From assembly GCF_910592395.1 (NCBI RefSeq), contig NC_088313.1, positions 10,950,937 to 11,014,936 of the forward strand: a stretch of 64,000 bases of DNA. The letters are read 5' to 3'. Positions 1 to 11,537 of the stretch are shown here, one piece after another. Made by a program: the position numbers and the translations under genes. The stretch's first letter is position 1. Every line of letters begins with the position of its first letter. Origin of the DNA: Lineus longissimus (taxonomy: Eukaryota > Nemertea > Pilidiophora > Heteronemertea > Lineidae). The notes beneath the pieces were generated by a model. The model saw only the letters and a list, made by a program, of their open reading frames with translations, made no database searches and was not told the origin of the DNA.

Positions 1-76
1 CTTTTCAGTCAACTTGGACATGAACGACAAATTGCTCACCAGTCTTAAATTGGGAAAAACCAGATCAAGACCCGGC

Positions 77-148
77 TTTTTAGCTCACCTCTTAGCAGAG
101 GTGAGCTTATCCCATACCGTGGCGTCCGTCGTCCGTCGTCGTCGTCGT

Positions 149-192
<44 letters not shown>

Positions 193-1233
193 CGTCGTCC
201 GTTAGCAGGGCACGTTTCGTAACTGTTAGAGCTATTGAGTTGAAACTTGGTACACATGTACCCTTATGTAATGACACCTGGGAGACCAAGTTTCGGTCCG
301 ATTCGTTTCATGGTTTGGCCACCAGGGGGCCAAACGTTAAAAGTGAAAATATGCAATATCTCCCTTAATAGTAGTCGGGAAATTTTGAAAAAAATATGGT
401 AGGTACTTCTAGCAAAGGTGCATCATATATCCTCCGGGTTTTTGATTTGACCTCCTTTTCAAGGTCACAGAGGTCAAATGGTGTAAATTGGCCGTTAGGA
501 TGTAACGATGGCACGTTTCTAAACTGCAATGACTATTGATACCAAATTTGGTACACATTTACCCCTTATTCAGGTGATCTCAGGGAACGAAGTTTGGTCC
601 AATATGATTCACCACTTGACCACCAGGGGGCAAAATCCAAAAACCTTAAAAATGTGATTATTCCTTAACTTCTTGCCCGATTGCCACCAATTTGATATCA
701 TGGGTACATCTAACCACCATACAGTATATGTCACACAGGTTTTTAATTTGACCTTCTTGTCAAGGTCACAGAGGTCAAATGGCCTAAATTCGCCGTCAGG
801 CCGTAACTATGGCACGTTTCTTAACTGCAATGACTATTGATCACAAATTAAGTACACATGTACCCCTTGGTCAGGTGATCTCAGGTATCGAAGTTTGTTG
901 CAATCTGATTTGCCGTTTGGCCTCCAGGGAGAGGGCCAAATCCTAAATTCTTCAAAATGCCATTATTCCTAGTAGTGACTTGCCCGATTGGCACCAATTT
1001 TATATCATAGGTACATCTAATTCTAACAACCATTCAATGTGTCACCCGGGTCTTCTTTGATTTGACCTACTTTTCAAGGTCACAGAGGTCGAATGTACTG
1101 TAAATTGGCCATTTTGGGGAAATTGTAATTGCTTGGACCTACATTAAACCTAACACTACATGACACAAGACCATGCTCTTTATCCATCTTTCCTCCACAT
1201 GAGGTGAGCACAATGGCCCTGGCCATTTCATTT
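77..1233 (+). mobile_element. Helentron-like non-autonomous repeat, family 1a, copy 1
   Basis: The element starts with TTTTT and a hairpin, AGCTCACCTC (82-91) / GAGGTGAGCT (98-107), followed by a CGT/CCGTCGTCC microsatellite. The body consists of about 300-bp units, each with a 'ggcacgtttc', a 'ccaccagggggc' and a 'caaggtcacagaggtca' block. It ends with GAGGTGAGCA (1201-1210), inverted relative to the start, and a perfect hairpin AATGGCC-CT-GGCCATT (1212-1227) plus TCATTTA. No transposase is encoded. A second, nearly identical copy lies at 26503-27641, and the two diverge abruptly after the terminal TCATTTA, which fixes the 3' end. Subterminal inverted repeats, a microsatellite and a 3' hairpin are the known layout of Helentron-derived elements (DINE/HINE); the assignment is inferred. 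Confidence 0.7.
121..203. repeat. CGT/CCGTCGTCC microsatellite
   Basis: Almost uninterrupted (CGT)n with CCGTCGTC variants. It gives open frames of Arg/Ser/Val/Asp/Thr on both strands that are not genes. The tract is part of the family-1a element and recurs at the same place in its other copies (26551-26610, 38777-38840). Confidence 0.9.
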
Positions 1234-2620
1234 AGAAGTGGCAACACAAGTGCACATTTCCATTTATTCGGCACAGAACCAGATTGTAGAGACAAGTTAA
1301 TCATCCTGGTGATGATTGGGAGGAGGGTCGCCGAGCATTGCTTCATAAGCCACGTTGGAATAGGGTCAAGTTTACATGACGCATTAGAAGAACCTTTAAT
1401 CAGATTGGTCACTTGATCACTCGACACATTTGAAAATGCTAGGAATTTTCCTTGCGGCGGAAGAACGTTAATAGCAGGTGATTCGACAAAAACTCCACAA
1501 ATCTTTTCTTTAATGGTGTCAACCTTCCTTATGAAAATCTCACCAAATCGGTTTGTTAGTTTCACTCGGTCGTCATGAGCAGTAAGCGTTGTATCCTGCC
1601 TCTGCTTACATAATGAGTTGACTACATGAAAACGTTTCTCGGTATCACCAGCACGCTGCGTGATCATGTTCGTATAATATTCGTGACGAGAGTTTTTGAG
1701 ACACACCGAATACAGATTGCGCACTTTGCGATATGCGGCAGCGGCCGTCATGGATCTATGTTGATTCCTTTCAAGCTTTCTCCTTGATTTTAGGTTCTTT
1801 GCACTGTTCTTAAACCACGGACGCACCTTACGCTCCTTCACAATGACGGGAGCATGTTTGTTTAGTATGCTTGACAGCGTAGAGTCGTATCGTAGCACAA
1901 GCTCTTCAATATCAGTTGGCAATGCTCCTGGGCACAGATCAGATGATTGTATATCATGTTTGAATGATTCCACATCCATCTTTCGAACTTCCTGGAAAGT
2001 TGACTTCTCCACGAACATCACTAACCACAATGTCTACGCACTCCCTCGACAGAATCGAATCTAGTGTATTGCGGGAGATGTGAGTTGGGCCAAACACATG
2101 TCGCTTTAGAAAAGTTAGAAGTATTTCATTGAACGTTTCACTGTCCATCGGTTTGTTTATATGGAAGTTAAAATCCCCTAAAATAACCAAAGCTTCTGTG
2201 CCAGTTATGATTGACTCGAGATATTCGGAGAATTCCCCGAAAAACACAGTGATCGGCACGGGTGATGGGCGTGGTCTGTATACAATCTCATTTTTGGCTA
2301 GTTTGTTAAAAATGTTAAGCGACCATTCCGAGAACTCGAAGAGAATCGCGAGATCCTCTGTCAATCAGCGTAACGGCCATTGATGATCTGTAGATAAAGC
2401 CAGTTGCAGTTCCACCTCCGCCGCATCCTCCGGGCCTTGGCACATAATGAAAAGAATATCCTTCTGGTGATAGACTGCTTATACCGACGGAGTCCTCATC
2501 CTTCAACCACGTCTCAGTAAAGTTGCAGATATCGTTATTCTCATTAATGACATGTTCAGTTATCATTGCCACCTTGTTCCTCATTGAGCGTGAGTTGACT
2601 TTCAAAAATGAAGCATTCGT
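1234..2620 (-). pseudogene. CR1/L2-like LINE fragment: endonuclease plus start of reverse transcriptase
   Basis: Read on the minus strand from about 2605 down. An apurinic-type endonuclease domain shows ETWL, a Gly-rich stretch after YVPRPGG, and GDFNFHINKP. A basic linker follows with PWF and KSRRKLERNQ, then the first reverse transcriptase motifs (SCKLDPIPTWLMKQ, VPNKWKCALVLPLL). There are several frame breaks near 2320-2360 and 1955-2040, and the C-terminal endonuclease motif with the SDH histidine is missing. The reading stops being LINE-like at about 1236, exactly where the family-1a repeat ends. LINEs are normally truncated at the 5' end; here the 3' part (RT palm, tail) is lost and the 5' part kept, so a later deletion or rearrangement is likely. 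Not functional. Confidence 0.8.
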
Positions 2621-3309
2621 TCACCGAGTGGTTCAGTTCTTCCATCATCATTCTTTTCTCCCCCATGATACAATTCCGCTGTGTCAGTCATCTGTATCCT
2701 GTTTTAAAAACAGTGGCATGTTTCTTAACCGCTTATGCTATGAAATTGAAACTTTGTACATAGGACTCCCAGGTCAGGTGACCTCTGACTCTGAATTTGG
2801 AACCGATCTGATTCTTAGACTCGGCCACCAGGCACAACTGTATTTCAGTGTTGCAGAGATTTCATTGATGATTCCGCGAAACTCGATCACTTGAACAGCA
2901 GAAGGTCAGGTCATTGGTCGTGATTGGCGTTATAATGATGCTGCCAAATTTGACTGTCAAGGGCGAATCAGAAAGCTGAATTTATTTGTTATACTGCGCA
3001 GGCATTTCTCCTTAATTATGTATATTTTAGACCAATGACAAGGGCTAAAATTGTAGTTGGAGAATCACGTGGCTACCTCACTATGGATGGGCTTTAGTGC
3101 TAGGATGGATACTTTTACCGTACGAGTTAAGAAGTTGAAGACATGTTTTTCCTGGGTTTTTCACCACAAATCACCAAATTATGTATGTACACAGACATCT
3201 TGATCAACATATAAATAAACGTATTATGATCAATCAATCACCTGATATGCACTGAATATTGTCCGATCATTGCATATTATCACCGGCTCAGTACAAAAAT
3301 ATTTGGAAA
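2621..3309. other. Non-coding stretch with a family-1 unit fragment
   Basis: 2697-2850 matches the internal unit of family 1b ('aacagtggcatgtttcttaacc', 'ggtgacctctgac', 'cggccaccagg') without the start or end of an element. I see nothing recognisable in the rest. Confidence 0.5.
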
Positions 3310-4508
3310 TTTTGGCTCACCGTAGGGGAGTCTATACAACACCGCAGTGTCCGTCGTCCGTCGTCGTTGTCGTATCCTATTTCTAAAACAGTGGCACGTT
3401 TCTTAACCGCTATGGCTATGGACTCTAAACTTTGTATGCATGACCCCCTAGGTCAGATGACCTTTGACACTGAATTTCGGTCCGGTCTGATTTTTGACTT
3501 GGCCACCAGGGGGCCAAAACTGAAAACATAGATAGTGTGATATCTCACTTATTAGTGATTTGTTTTTGATGAAATTTTTATGGTAGATTCTCCTGGCAAG
3601 GATATATTACATATCATTCGTGTTTTTGATTTGACCTACTTTTCAAGGTCACAGAGGTCAAATGGCGTTTGCCGTTTGAGTGTAACTGTGGCACGTTTCT
3701 TAACCAATAAAGCTATGAACTTGAAATTTGGGGCACATGACTCCATACATCATATAACCTCTGACACCGAATTTCGGTCTGATCTGATTCTCGACTTGGC
3801 CACCAGGAAGCCAAAACTTGAAAAGTAAAAAGTGCAATATCTTGTTTAATAGTGACTTGTTTTCAATTTTATTTTTATGGTAGGTACTCAGAGCAAGGAT
3901 ACATCACATATCCTACGGGTTTTTGATTTGACCTTATTTTCAAGGTCACAGAGGTCAAATGGTATGAATTGGCCGTTTGTGTGTAACTATGGCACGTTTC
4001 TTAACCACTAAAGCTATAAACTTTAAACGTGGTACACATGACCCCCTAGGTCAGACGACCTGTGACACTGATTTTCGGTTCGGTCTGATTCTTAACTTGG
4101 CCGCCAGGGCCACCAGTGATTCGTTTTCAATAACATTTTTATGGTAGGTTCTCCTAGGAAGGTCCAAGGATACATTCACATATCATATGAGTTTTTGATT
4201 TGACCTGCTTTTCGATTCGATTCACTGGTTGGCCAGCAGGGCGCCGAATCTTAAAGCCTTAAAAATGTGATTATTACTTTAATACTTGCCCGATTGCCAC
4301 TAATCTGATGTCATGGGTACATCAAACCACCACATACATTATTATACGTTACATTGGTTTTTAATTTGTCCTACTTTTCAAGGTCACAGAGGTTGAATGA
4401 CATATGATTTAAATTTGGCAATATACTATAGCATGTTTCTTAACCAGCATGAAATCTTACCATTAAATATCTAAACGGTGAGCACAATGGCCCCTGGCCT
4501 TTTGATTA
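3310..4508 (+). mobile_element. Helentron-like repeat, family 1b, copy 1
   Basis: Starts TTTTGGCTCACCGTAGGGGAG and a short CCGTCGTCC tract. It has roughly 300-bp internal units ('ggcacgtttcttaacc' at about 3398, 3689 and 3989, and a diverged one near 4430). It ends with ACGGTGAGC (4475-4483), the reverse complement of GCTCACCGT at 3315-3323. The 3' hairpin AATGGCC-CCT-GGCC follows at 4486-4499. No coding capacity. The internal block 'caaggtcacagaggtca' is perfect at 3644-3660 and 3941-3957. Confidence 0.65.
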
Positions 4509-5726
4509 CATGAAGTAAGCCATCTAAAATTCCAATTGAAGCCCTCCATAGTCTATCTCCTGGAGTAAGAAAAGGATTTGCTGATTTTGTTGCCAAGAGA
4601 GCAGAACCTTGCTCTTGCCCTGCCCTCTTTATTGTCGATTGTGACTCAATGTTTTGTTATTTCCCTTGTCTTGTGTTTTTGTATCGAACTGCAGTCAATT
4701 TGTGGATAGATTGTTGTTGTTCTCTATCGGAGGTGTGTAGATGTCTGGTACATGTTACAAACCTTCATGACTAGATATGTACTCATCGCTGAGATAGTGC
4801 AAAAACTGCCTTCAACAGACAAATTCACGGATTATCTAATGATCCAGGAGTGTTCAGACTTCTGAGTAGAACTGATGGCAGTGACCTCAAGCAGCAGTTT
4901 AAATCTGCTGCATAAGTAAAAGCAATTTGCATGCCAAGGTAAGAATTATGGCAACATAACATTTCATCATTTGAAATCGATGGAAGTAAGGTAGACGCTC
5001 GTACTGGTGATTTGTTACAGATTATCAGTTCTAGTTGGTGTTTTCAGTGGTGGATGTATTTCTAATCTCATGTTCTCTTACTCATGACTAGATCTACACT
5101 CATCGCAGGTGACATCAATAACAAGTTTCTGGACTGGCAATCTACTGGCAGGGATGCAGAATTAAAAAAAACTGGTGTTTTTTATATGAATATGCTAGGC
5201 TGGATGAGTTGATGTGTAGTGCATGTACCAGCTTCATGACTAGATAAATATTCGTCCATATTGGCAGTTCCTTCATCTTTTCACTAGGTTGTTAGGAGGG
5301 TAAATGTAAAAGAGACAGTTTTTAAGGCTTGCCTGCGCACATCCCAAATACTGAATCTTACTAATTGAATTATAATTCAGTTTTCTAATCAAATTAGTTA
5401 TGGTCTCATGAGGAGTTTTAATGTTTCATGCGCGATGTCCCCCAGCACGATAGTTCCTAAAATATTGTTGATTGCTTGGTCCTCGGTGTATGCCAGTGTT
5501 GAATTAGTAACTGTTTTGGCAAATACATCTTATTAGGTTTTTCTGAAAGAAGGAGCGCATCTCAATAGGTTGATAACCAGAAATTACACATTTTACTTTT
5601 AATGCTGACATGTGTACACTGAACTTGGGATGTGCGTCGGGTGTGTGTTGAAATGCCGACCAGTGCCAGTTAATGCGTTTTTTGCTGATTTGTGCACTAT
5701 TCAATATATCTATGGCTGACCTTCGA
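4509..5726. other. Non-coding stretch, nothing recognised
   Basis: No convincing open frame, RNA or element end. The phrase 'catgactagat(a/c)tactc' recurs at about 4768, 5084 and 5235, suggesting an old degenerate tandem repeat of 150-320 bp. Confidence 0.4.
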
Positions 5727-6100
5727 TTTTTAGCTCAGCTGACAAAGTCAGCGGAGCTAGTCAAATAGCTATTCGATTGGTGTCCGTCCTTCCATCCATC
5801 CTGCCATCCTTCCTTCCATCTAGCCATCTGTAGACAAAGTTGGGCATTTTGTAATCATACAACTGAGGCACTTCAAATCTAGTCTTGCTTATTAACACCG
5901 CAGAAAATGTTGCTTACGGAAAAAAATTTGGGCGATTCGACTCAAATTCAGCTCCCCAGGGGGCAAAATGCGTAAATGAAAAAACAATTTTTTGACGCTC
6001 TATTCCAGCAGATAAAAGCTTGAAATAAAGTTGAAAAGGTCTTCATGATACAGAAGTTTTGATATAAAATAGATTAGTGTCGATTTATATCACCAGTTGG
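5727..6100 (+). mobile_element. Helentron-like repeat, family 2, 5' part
   Basis: Starts TTTTTAGCTCAGCTGAC followed by AAAGTCAGCGGAGCTAG, which folds back on the first 12 bases. A CCATCC/CCTTCC microsatellite follows (5788-5825). The stretch is homologous to 19286-19680 and 63414-63800, including a 'caccgccagttggcg'-like block near 6090. The expected 3' end (CAGCTGAGCGCC plus hairpin) is not nearby, so the copy is truncated or interrupted. Confidence 0.6.
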
Positions 6101-6579
6101 CGGTAGTGAGCAAAACTGTTGTTTGACCCCGGATGACCCCACTTTAAATTTCCCGCCGAGGTTACCTGGAGTACTATCATCAAGAAAATGGCGGTGACCT
6201 TTTTATTTCTACCAGAGCGATGATTTTGTAAGTGACAAATTTTCTTTTTTAAGCCTTTACGGAAACGTATTTTGGTACAAAACTTCACACGTTTATAGAA
6301 AAGATCAACGAGAAGGTGTTCAAATGCTCTCATAACGATGAGTTCAACAGAATTTGGTCAAAACAACCTTCGAATGGAGTCAACTTTCTTTGCGAAATTG
6401 AAGCGATGACCTCATTATTTATCGTAATTTATGCAGATCTGAGTCCAGCTGATAGGCGATGTTCTGATTTGTGTTCAAACTATTGGAAACTTCGGAAATT
6501 AGTTCTATTAGTTCTACTATTCTGCAGGAGTATATTATAGCCATTGATGTTGACAGCTAAAAGCACGAAAACTTTGTTC
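6101..6579. other. Non-coding stretch
   Basis: Contains 'cccgccgaggttacctgg' and AT-rich DNA. Short open frames on both strands overlap each other and match nothing I know. Confidence 0.3.
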
Positions 6580-7186
6580 AGGTTTCTCGTCCAATCACGT
6601 GACCTCTCCAACACTCGATAATGCACTCTTTTCGTCCACGTTTTAGGCCAATCTTCGGCCTGAACATGAAATCTAATAAGCGCAGTACTTAAATCAGATG
6701 TTTCTCTCGCCTTGAAAACATTCCTGGGTAAAATCCATTGAGATTAGCCGAGTTAATCCACCTTTTCCGTGCCTAAAATCTCTGCCGCTGAATTCTATAA
6801 ATAGAAACTGTTAACATCGCGGCAGTGTGGTTCCCATTGTGCGCCCTCCCACTTCACACCATGTCAGGAACTTTAACGGAGAGAGAGGGCGTGCGGTAAG
6901 AAGAATGGCCAAAATGACGTCACGTTTTCCTGGCAATGTCTCTTGCCAGACCAGTCAAGCATTGGGAAAGCATCTTTAATTCAGACAACATTAGAACTAG
7001 AAAAACGAATATGTTAATTTGCAAAATTAAAAGTAGATTTCACCACTAACCAGCCAAATCGGAATACGACGGCGCAAAATGTTCTCGCTTTCCTCCTGCT
7101 AAAAAACCTTGTTCCTGCACTCCTATTTTAATTTATCCCAAGGAATATGATATGATCTGTTTTCACTTTTTTGTAATTAAATGGTA

Positions 7187-8053
7187 TCTATACTATAATG
7201 CGCGTTGTGGCCGCTAAAAAGGAGGTGATTTTTGTTTCAAAATTGGGCCTCGGAAGTGCGTTGAATTCTTGCAACTTTTGGCTTTGTAGGTGTGGATCAT
7301 GAGTAAGAGTGTCACTGAGGGTGTCATACGTCGAATATCTTGGTGGTTTTGGAATAAATAACAACTTTTCAGAGAGCACGTCGACTGGAGAGCTCTCCGC
7401 TCATTCTCAAAAGCATACACAAACTTCACGCATATTCTCCCTGCCACATCAATATTAGCTTCCAGCACGTATGTAGTGCTATACAACCTGGTCCATGGTG
7501 CAGGGTATTAGCAGGGAGATTAATGATTAGCCTATTCTATTTTAGTTCTATTCGGGAAACACTGACCGGAGTGATAAGGCAAATTCTGCAGGGTGGCCTA
7601 CCGGAACATGCAGTCAGGGTATCAATAAACAGTTATGCCAGGATGGACAAAATATGTACAGTGGCCAGCGCTTGCTCTTTGATTTATTCTTTACTGATTG
7701 ATGTTGTCAGTTTGAATTGCGTTCTGCATCTCTCCATGCGCCTGGCTTTGGTCCGACAGTGGCATTGGGTACGGGAGTGGGTAGGTGATATGCCTAATAT
7801 GTGATGCTCTTATTTGGAACAGGACCTGCTGTCACTGGTCTCAATGCATTGTGCAAAATAGCGTACTTTTGCAATCAATCTATTGGGGGTTGCATGTAGA
7901 TAGCAGCAATAAGTCCCTAAATGCAGTTAATTTCGTGTTTAACCTTTAATAAAACTTCAGTAACGTTAGAAATTTAATGTAGTTCAATCATCGTGCCCAT
8001 TTAACTAATGTATATTACATTTCAACTTTGCCCGCTCCATGGGTATATGCTAG
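7187..8053 (+). mobile_element. Helitron B nested in Helitron A
   Basis: An 867-bp insertion absent from the paralogue. The left flank ends ...ATGGTA, the insert begins TCTATACTATAATG and ends TATATGCTAG, and the right flank resumes TTCATATAATG. The paralogue at 36751-36770 reads straight through ATGGTA|TTCATATAATG. Insertion between A and T, no target duplication, 5'-TC and CTAG-3' are the defining Helitron signatures. The expected 3' hairpin is weak (GCCC...GGGT before the end). No protein recognised. Confidence 0.65.
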
Positions 8054-8088
8054 TTCATATAATGAGATCAATAGTAGTGTCCGTGTCA

Positions 8089-8139
8089 GATCCCATCATG
8101 GAGTATAAATAATTATTTATACCTCCATGATCCCATCAT
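8089..8139. repeat. Mini-palindrome insertion flanked by an 11-bp direct repeat
   Basis: GATCCCATCAT occurs at 8089-8099 and 8129-8139. Between and overlapping them lies a near-perfect palindrome, 8098-8128 (ATGGAGTATAAATA / TATTTATACCTCCAT). The paralogue at 36796-36807 has a single 'gatcccatcgttcaac', so the 40 bases were gained in this copy. Confidence 0.75.
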
Positions 8140-8276
8140 TCAACTAGTCTTCTCTCCCCAGGTGCCTCACACGGACCTTCACGTCCCCATACTCAAGACC
8201 AACTCTAACAATATCGCCCTCAAAACAACCATGGAGTCATGAATTCACAGGTGCTCCTGTGAAATCTCAGTTCTAG

Positions 8277-8470
8277 TTTATTTATCAAACTTTATTGAGG
8301 GTTACCCGGTTATCGAATCGAATGGATGTGTCGATCGTCGGGGCGGGTTGATATGTGATTAGGTTGTGCGTCCAAGGCGATTAGGTCATTCAGTTAGTTT
8401 GAGAAAGATCATGATCATGAAGATGCGTGTTGTGTTATCATAACTGGAAAATAAGTTGAAGTTATTATTA
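8277..8470. other. Short non-coding spacer
   Basis: Nothing recognised between the Helitron end and the hAT-like target duplication. Confidence 0.3.
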
Positions 8471-10312
8471 GTACTCAGTGTTCTCCACCGTATCTGGTTT
8501 AATAGGGGCGGATGTACTAAAATATATACCTCGAAAATCATGCCAGAGCGGCCTACGGCCGCGAGAATGAGCGCGTCGCCGCGAGCGCGAAGGGGAGGTC
8601 TGGGGGGCTCTCCCCCAGAAAAATTTTGAATTTAACCCTTTCGCTGCGCCGCTCAAAATTATTTCGATATTGATTCCTTGCTGCCCCCAAAATACTGTAA
8701 AAGCCAATTTTAACATAGGTAACTTTGAGGCCAATATACAGCCTGAAGGAGAAGAGATAGAGCTTTGGACTATTGGAAAAGTTTGTTGGGACAGCATGGA
8801 CTTTCAAATTATGCATTTGTCAATCACCTGAAATTATGTTAATTAACTAAATAACGCTAATTAGTATTAATTAACGAGGAGAAAAACACCATTTTTCATC
8901 TTGACCCAGGCTATCACTATCATCCCCCTTGGACCCTGAATCATGCACACTTTCAATCCCCATGCACGCTGTGTACATCGGCATTATGTTCAGAATCATA
9001 ATCACTAATCAGACTCGTCTTCTAACGCCTCGAATTCACTATTTTATCAATTATTGATTCTGCAGTTCGTCGAACACAAGACTGAGGCATTTAAATTTGT
9101 TTACAAAACTTTGGACTCAAAATATCACCTAAACTTTGAATAAAAACACCGAAGTTTTCACCTAGAAATCGGAAGTTCTAGCGGTAAACAACATGGCAGG
9201 ACACCTAGCGACAAGTTCCTGTACTAATTTGCTATTGAAAACATCATCTGATTCAGGTCTCTCCCAAGTCGCAGTTCTGCGTACATCCGCACAGATCGGA
9301 AATTTTTTTTGGTCGCAAAAATGCGTACATCCGCAGCGAAAGGGTTAAACATGCTTAGATGCGATTTCCCAGTACCTGGTATGCAGAATTCGACTCCTCT
9401 TCGCCTACAAAACATTCAACATTTACGGCAAATCTCCGATATCGGCCGCATTATCACGACGAACATGGACGTTGGCAATGTTTTCTAACCATAATTCCAT
9501 AATTTTTTTCCATGTACCGACCTTTAGAAAGGTATATATAATCAGTCACCATATTCTCCATCAGTTTAATTGAAATCTACATCGTGCAACCGACTAACTC
9601 CGCACCGCCCGCAACGTTAACAATATTTGGCGGGAAGCTGTCCAGTCCAGTACCCCAACCCAGAAAATTCCAGTGCTATCTGCTGTAGCTAGCGCATACC
9701 GGTACTTTTCTTTTCAAGTATATGATCAGTCAGGGGCCCCGTTTAAATTTGAGCAGTGAAAATGCGCCCCGTCTAAAATTAGCCCGCCCTGTTAAATTTG
9801 CAGCTGCCCTCTTTAAATTTACCTCCGCCATGCTTAAATCCAAGCCAATAGTTACACAAACACAGCCGTAAATATCGCATATAAACATTCCGCCGTCACT
9901 CAACGATCATTATCCTGCCAGCCATCTCAATTACCCGGTACAGTAGGGCCTACTACCATTACTATCCACGTGTTCCGGCAGACGACGGTCGGCCAATAAC
10001 AATCACCCGTAGCCTTGGCAACGAGGTCAAGGGAGTGGACAAAAGCGCACCTGTATGATCGGCTAGCGGCAGAGCGGGGGCGGTCGTTTTTAATTATGTC
10101 AAAAGAGTGCTTGCAGGTGTGCCGCAGGTGGATGATAATAGCTGTCGGCGTAAAATCAGCAGTCTCTTTCAATTGATATACAGGGTACAACGGGATCAAA
10201 CGAGAAGATATGTGAATTTTATTTGGCTTGGCCGGTGAAAAATCTGGCAAGGCGGCTAAGGATGACAACTTGGCCGGCAAGTCACTGGAAATTTTCGGCC
10301 TACGATCTACGC

Positions 10313-10337
10313 TTGTAGAGGCCTAAGGCCTCTACAA
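10313..10337. repeat. Perfect 12-bp-arm palindrome upstream of AATAAA
   Basis: TTGTAGAGGCCT-A-AGGCCTCTACAA followed six bases later by AATAAA (10344-10349). It could be a transcript-end structure of the surrounding element or simply a foldback. It is not the histone 3' stem-loop. Confidence 0.5.
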
Positions 10338-10410
10338 ATTTTTAATAAAGTTTACATTGTACATGTATAGAATCGTCGATCATCATCATGTCATCATGAA
10401 ATAGCACAGG

Positions 10411-10467
10411 GCTTGCGCAGTTGGTTACTGCGCATCCGCGGGATGCGCAGTTGGCTACTGCGCATCT
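10411..10467. repeat. Two tandem GCGCAGTTGG(C/T)TACTGCGCATC hairpins
   Basis: Two consecutive copies of a 22-base palindromic unit; the second (GATGCGCAGT / ACTGCGCATC) has perfect 10-bp arms. A related 'gcgcagttgtattctgcgcat' lies at about 19696. Confidence 0.55.
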
Positions 10468-10513
10468 ATATTTGGCGCCGATATCTGGTTACAAAATACC
10501 ATGTGCTTTGACG

Positions 10514-10574
10514 ATGTCGGGGTCCGGGGAGCAAGCGGGGAGGGCAAGGGGGATCAAAGACTTTTTTGGAACCA
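10514..10574 (+). CDS. Possible first coding exon of a hAT-type transposase
   Basis: An ATG followed by MSGSGEQAGRARGIKDFFGT, ending at CCA|GTGAGT, a strong splice donor. Small basic leaders ending in IKDFF are common at the start of hAT-like transposases, and this lies within an element with hAT-like ends on the same strand. I found no downstream zinc-finger BED or catalytic exon, so the gene is lost, highly diverged, or this is coincidence. Confidence 0.3.
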
Positions 10575-11537
10575 GTGAGTTTTTTATTCGTACAACTTCA
10601 ACTTTTTTATCGTATAAACTGTCTTCAGGTGGTTATTTTATGTTGAGTGCCCGTACAAACACAACCTGACTTTTTATCTCTCCGCATAATACAGTGTACC
10701 CGACCGTACAGCGGTGCACGAACATCGGAAAACGTACAGAATATGGTTGAAATGTACAAGTAAACAGCCCTGCGTATGTAACGGTTTGAATACTAGTATT
10801 TACATGGATACCTCGCCATGCGTCCCTCCCGCCGATCGACGTGACGCCGCAAATTGCCGTGAAGCAAAATGTTTTGCCTACGATACTATTACTAACGCTG
10901 CAATGTCGTTTTATATCATCAGAATTAGGCCTGAAATTGCACCTCAGAGCATCTAGGTTTCAAAATTTTTCCGGGGGAGGGCCGGACTCCTCTCCAAAAA
11001 TGCACTTGCGGCCAGCTGCGCCCCGTTTGATTGAAATCCTGGCGAGAACACTGGATCTCCCACCCACGCTCAGTGCTATCTCATTAAGTGGTAATTGGAG
11101 CCACCACCAACAGATTGCAAATTGTTTACTGTCGGGGCTTTTGATCAATTGAGCCATCGGGAGTGTTTTCTTAATACGTAATATCCTCTCTGCTCGTGCT
11201 CGCACGTGGCCGGCCGGCCGGTGGCATAAACAGGAAACGGTGAAGTATGCGGGGCTGTTCCGTTTATTGCTGCGACCGACGTAGGCTGGTGCGGCCCGAC
11301 ATTTACGATCTTCGGAATTATGGAACACGTCATGAATTACAAAATCTCCGATCAGGAATGTTCGGATGCTAAAATAATGTTTTAGGACGACTAGTTCATT
11401 AGATGAAGATCAGGAATTTTGAAAGGGGCGGTCGGGAAATTAAGAGGGGCGGGTTAGTTTTGATAGGGGCGGATTTTTCCGTCGGCAATTTTAATAGGGG
11501 CGGGCCGCCCTAATTTTTAATGCTGTGGAGAACACTG

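Larger units (their letters stand above)
6580..8276 (+). mobile_element. Non-autonomous Helitron A, copy 1 (interrupted)
   Basis: Homologous to 36164-36947 from 'caggtttctcgt' to the end. The 3' terminus is canonical for a Helitron: hairpin TTCACAGG-TGCT-CCTGTGAA (8244-8263), nine bases, then CTAG (8273-8276) followed by T. The 5' 54 bases present in the other copy are absent. It is interrupted by a second Helitron (7187-8053) and by a 40-bp palindromic insertion near 8100. No Rep/helicase coding sequence; non-coding throughout. Confidence 0.7.
8476..11537. mobile_element. hAT-like DNA transposon, 3.06 kb, 5-bp target duplication
   Basis: Perfect 13-bp terminal inverted repeats CAGTGTTCTCCAC (8476-8488) and GTGGAGAACACTG (11525-11537), directly flanked by GTACT on both sides (8471-8475 and 11538-11542). 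Subterminal GGGGCGG repeats occur near both ends (around 8507; 11425-11513), with inverted versions at 9735-9830. A CAGNG start with a 5-bp duplication fits the hAT group with short target sites (hAT5-type in repeat databases; from memory, tentative). No long transposase frame survives; a possible first exon is listed at 10514. Also inside: 'gggggctctccccc' near 8609 and two strong hairpins. Confidence 0.65.

Noticed and set aside
14-289. Overlapping open frames rich in Arg, Ser, Thr or Asp
   Set aside because: They are translations of the CGT microsatellite in several frames; same at 26402-26602 and 38647-38874.
10313-10337. Histone-type 3' stem-loop
   Set aside because: Stem and loop sequence do not match the conserved histone element and no histone gene is near.
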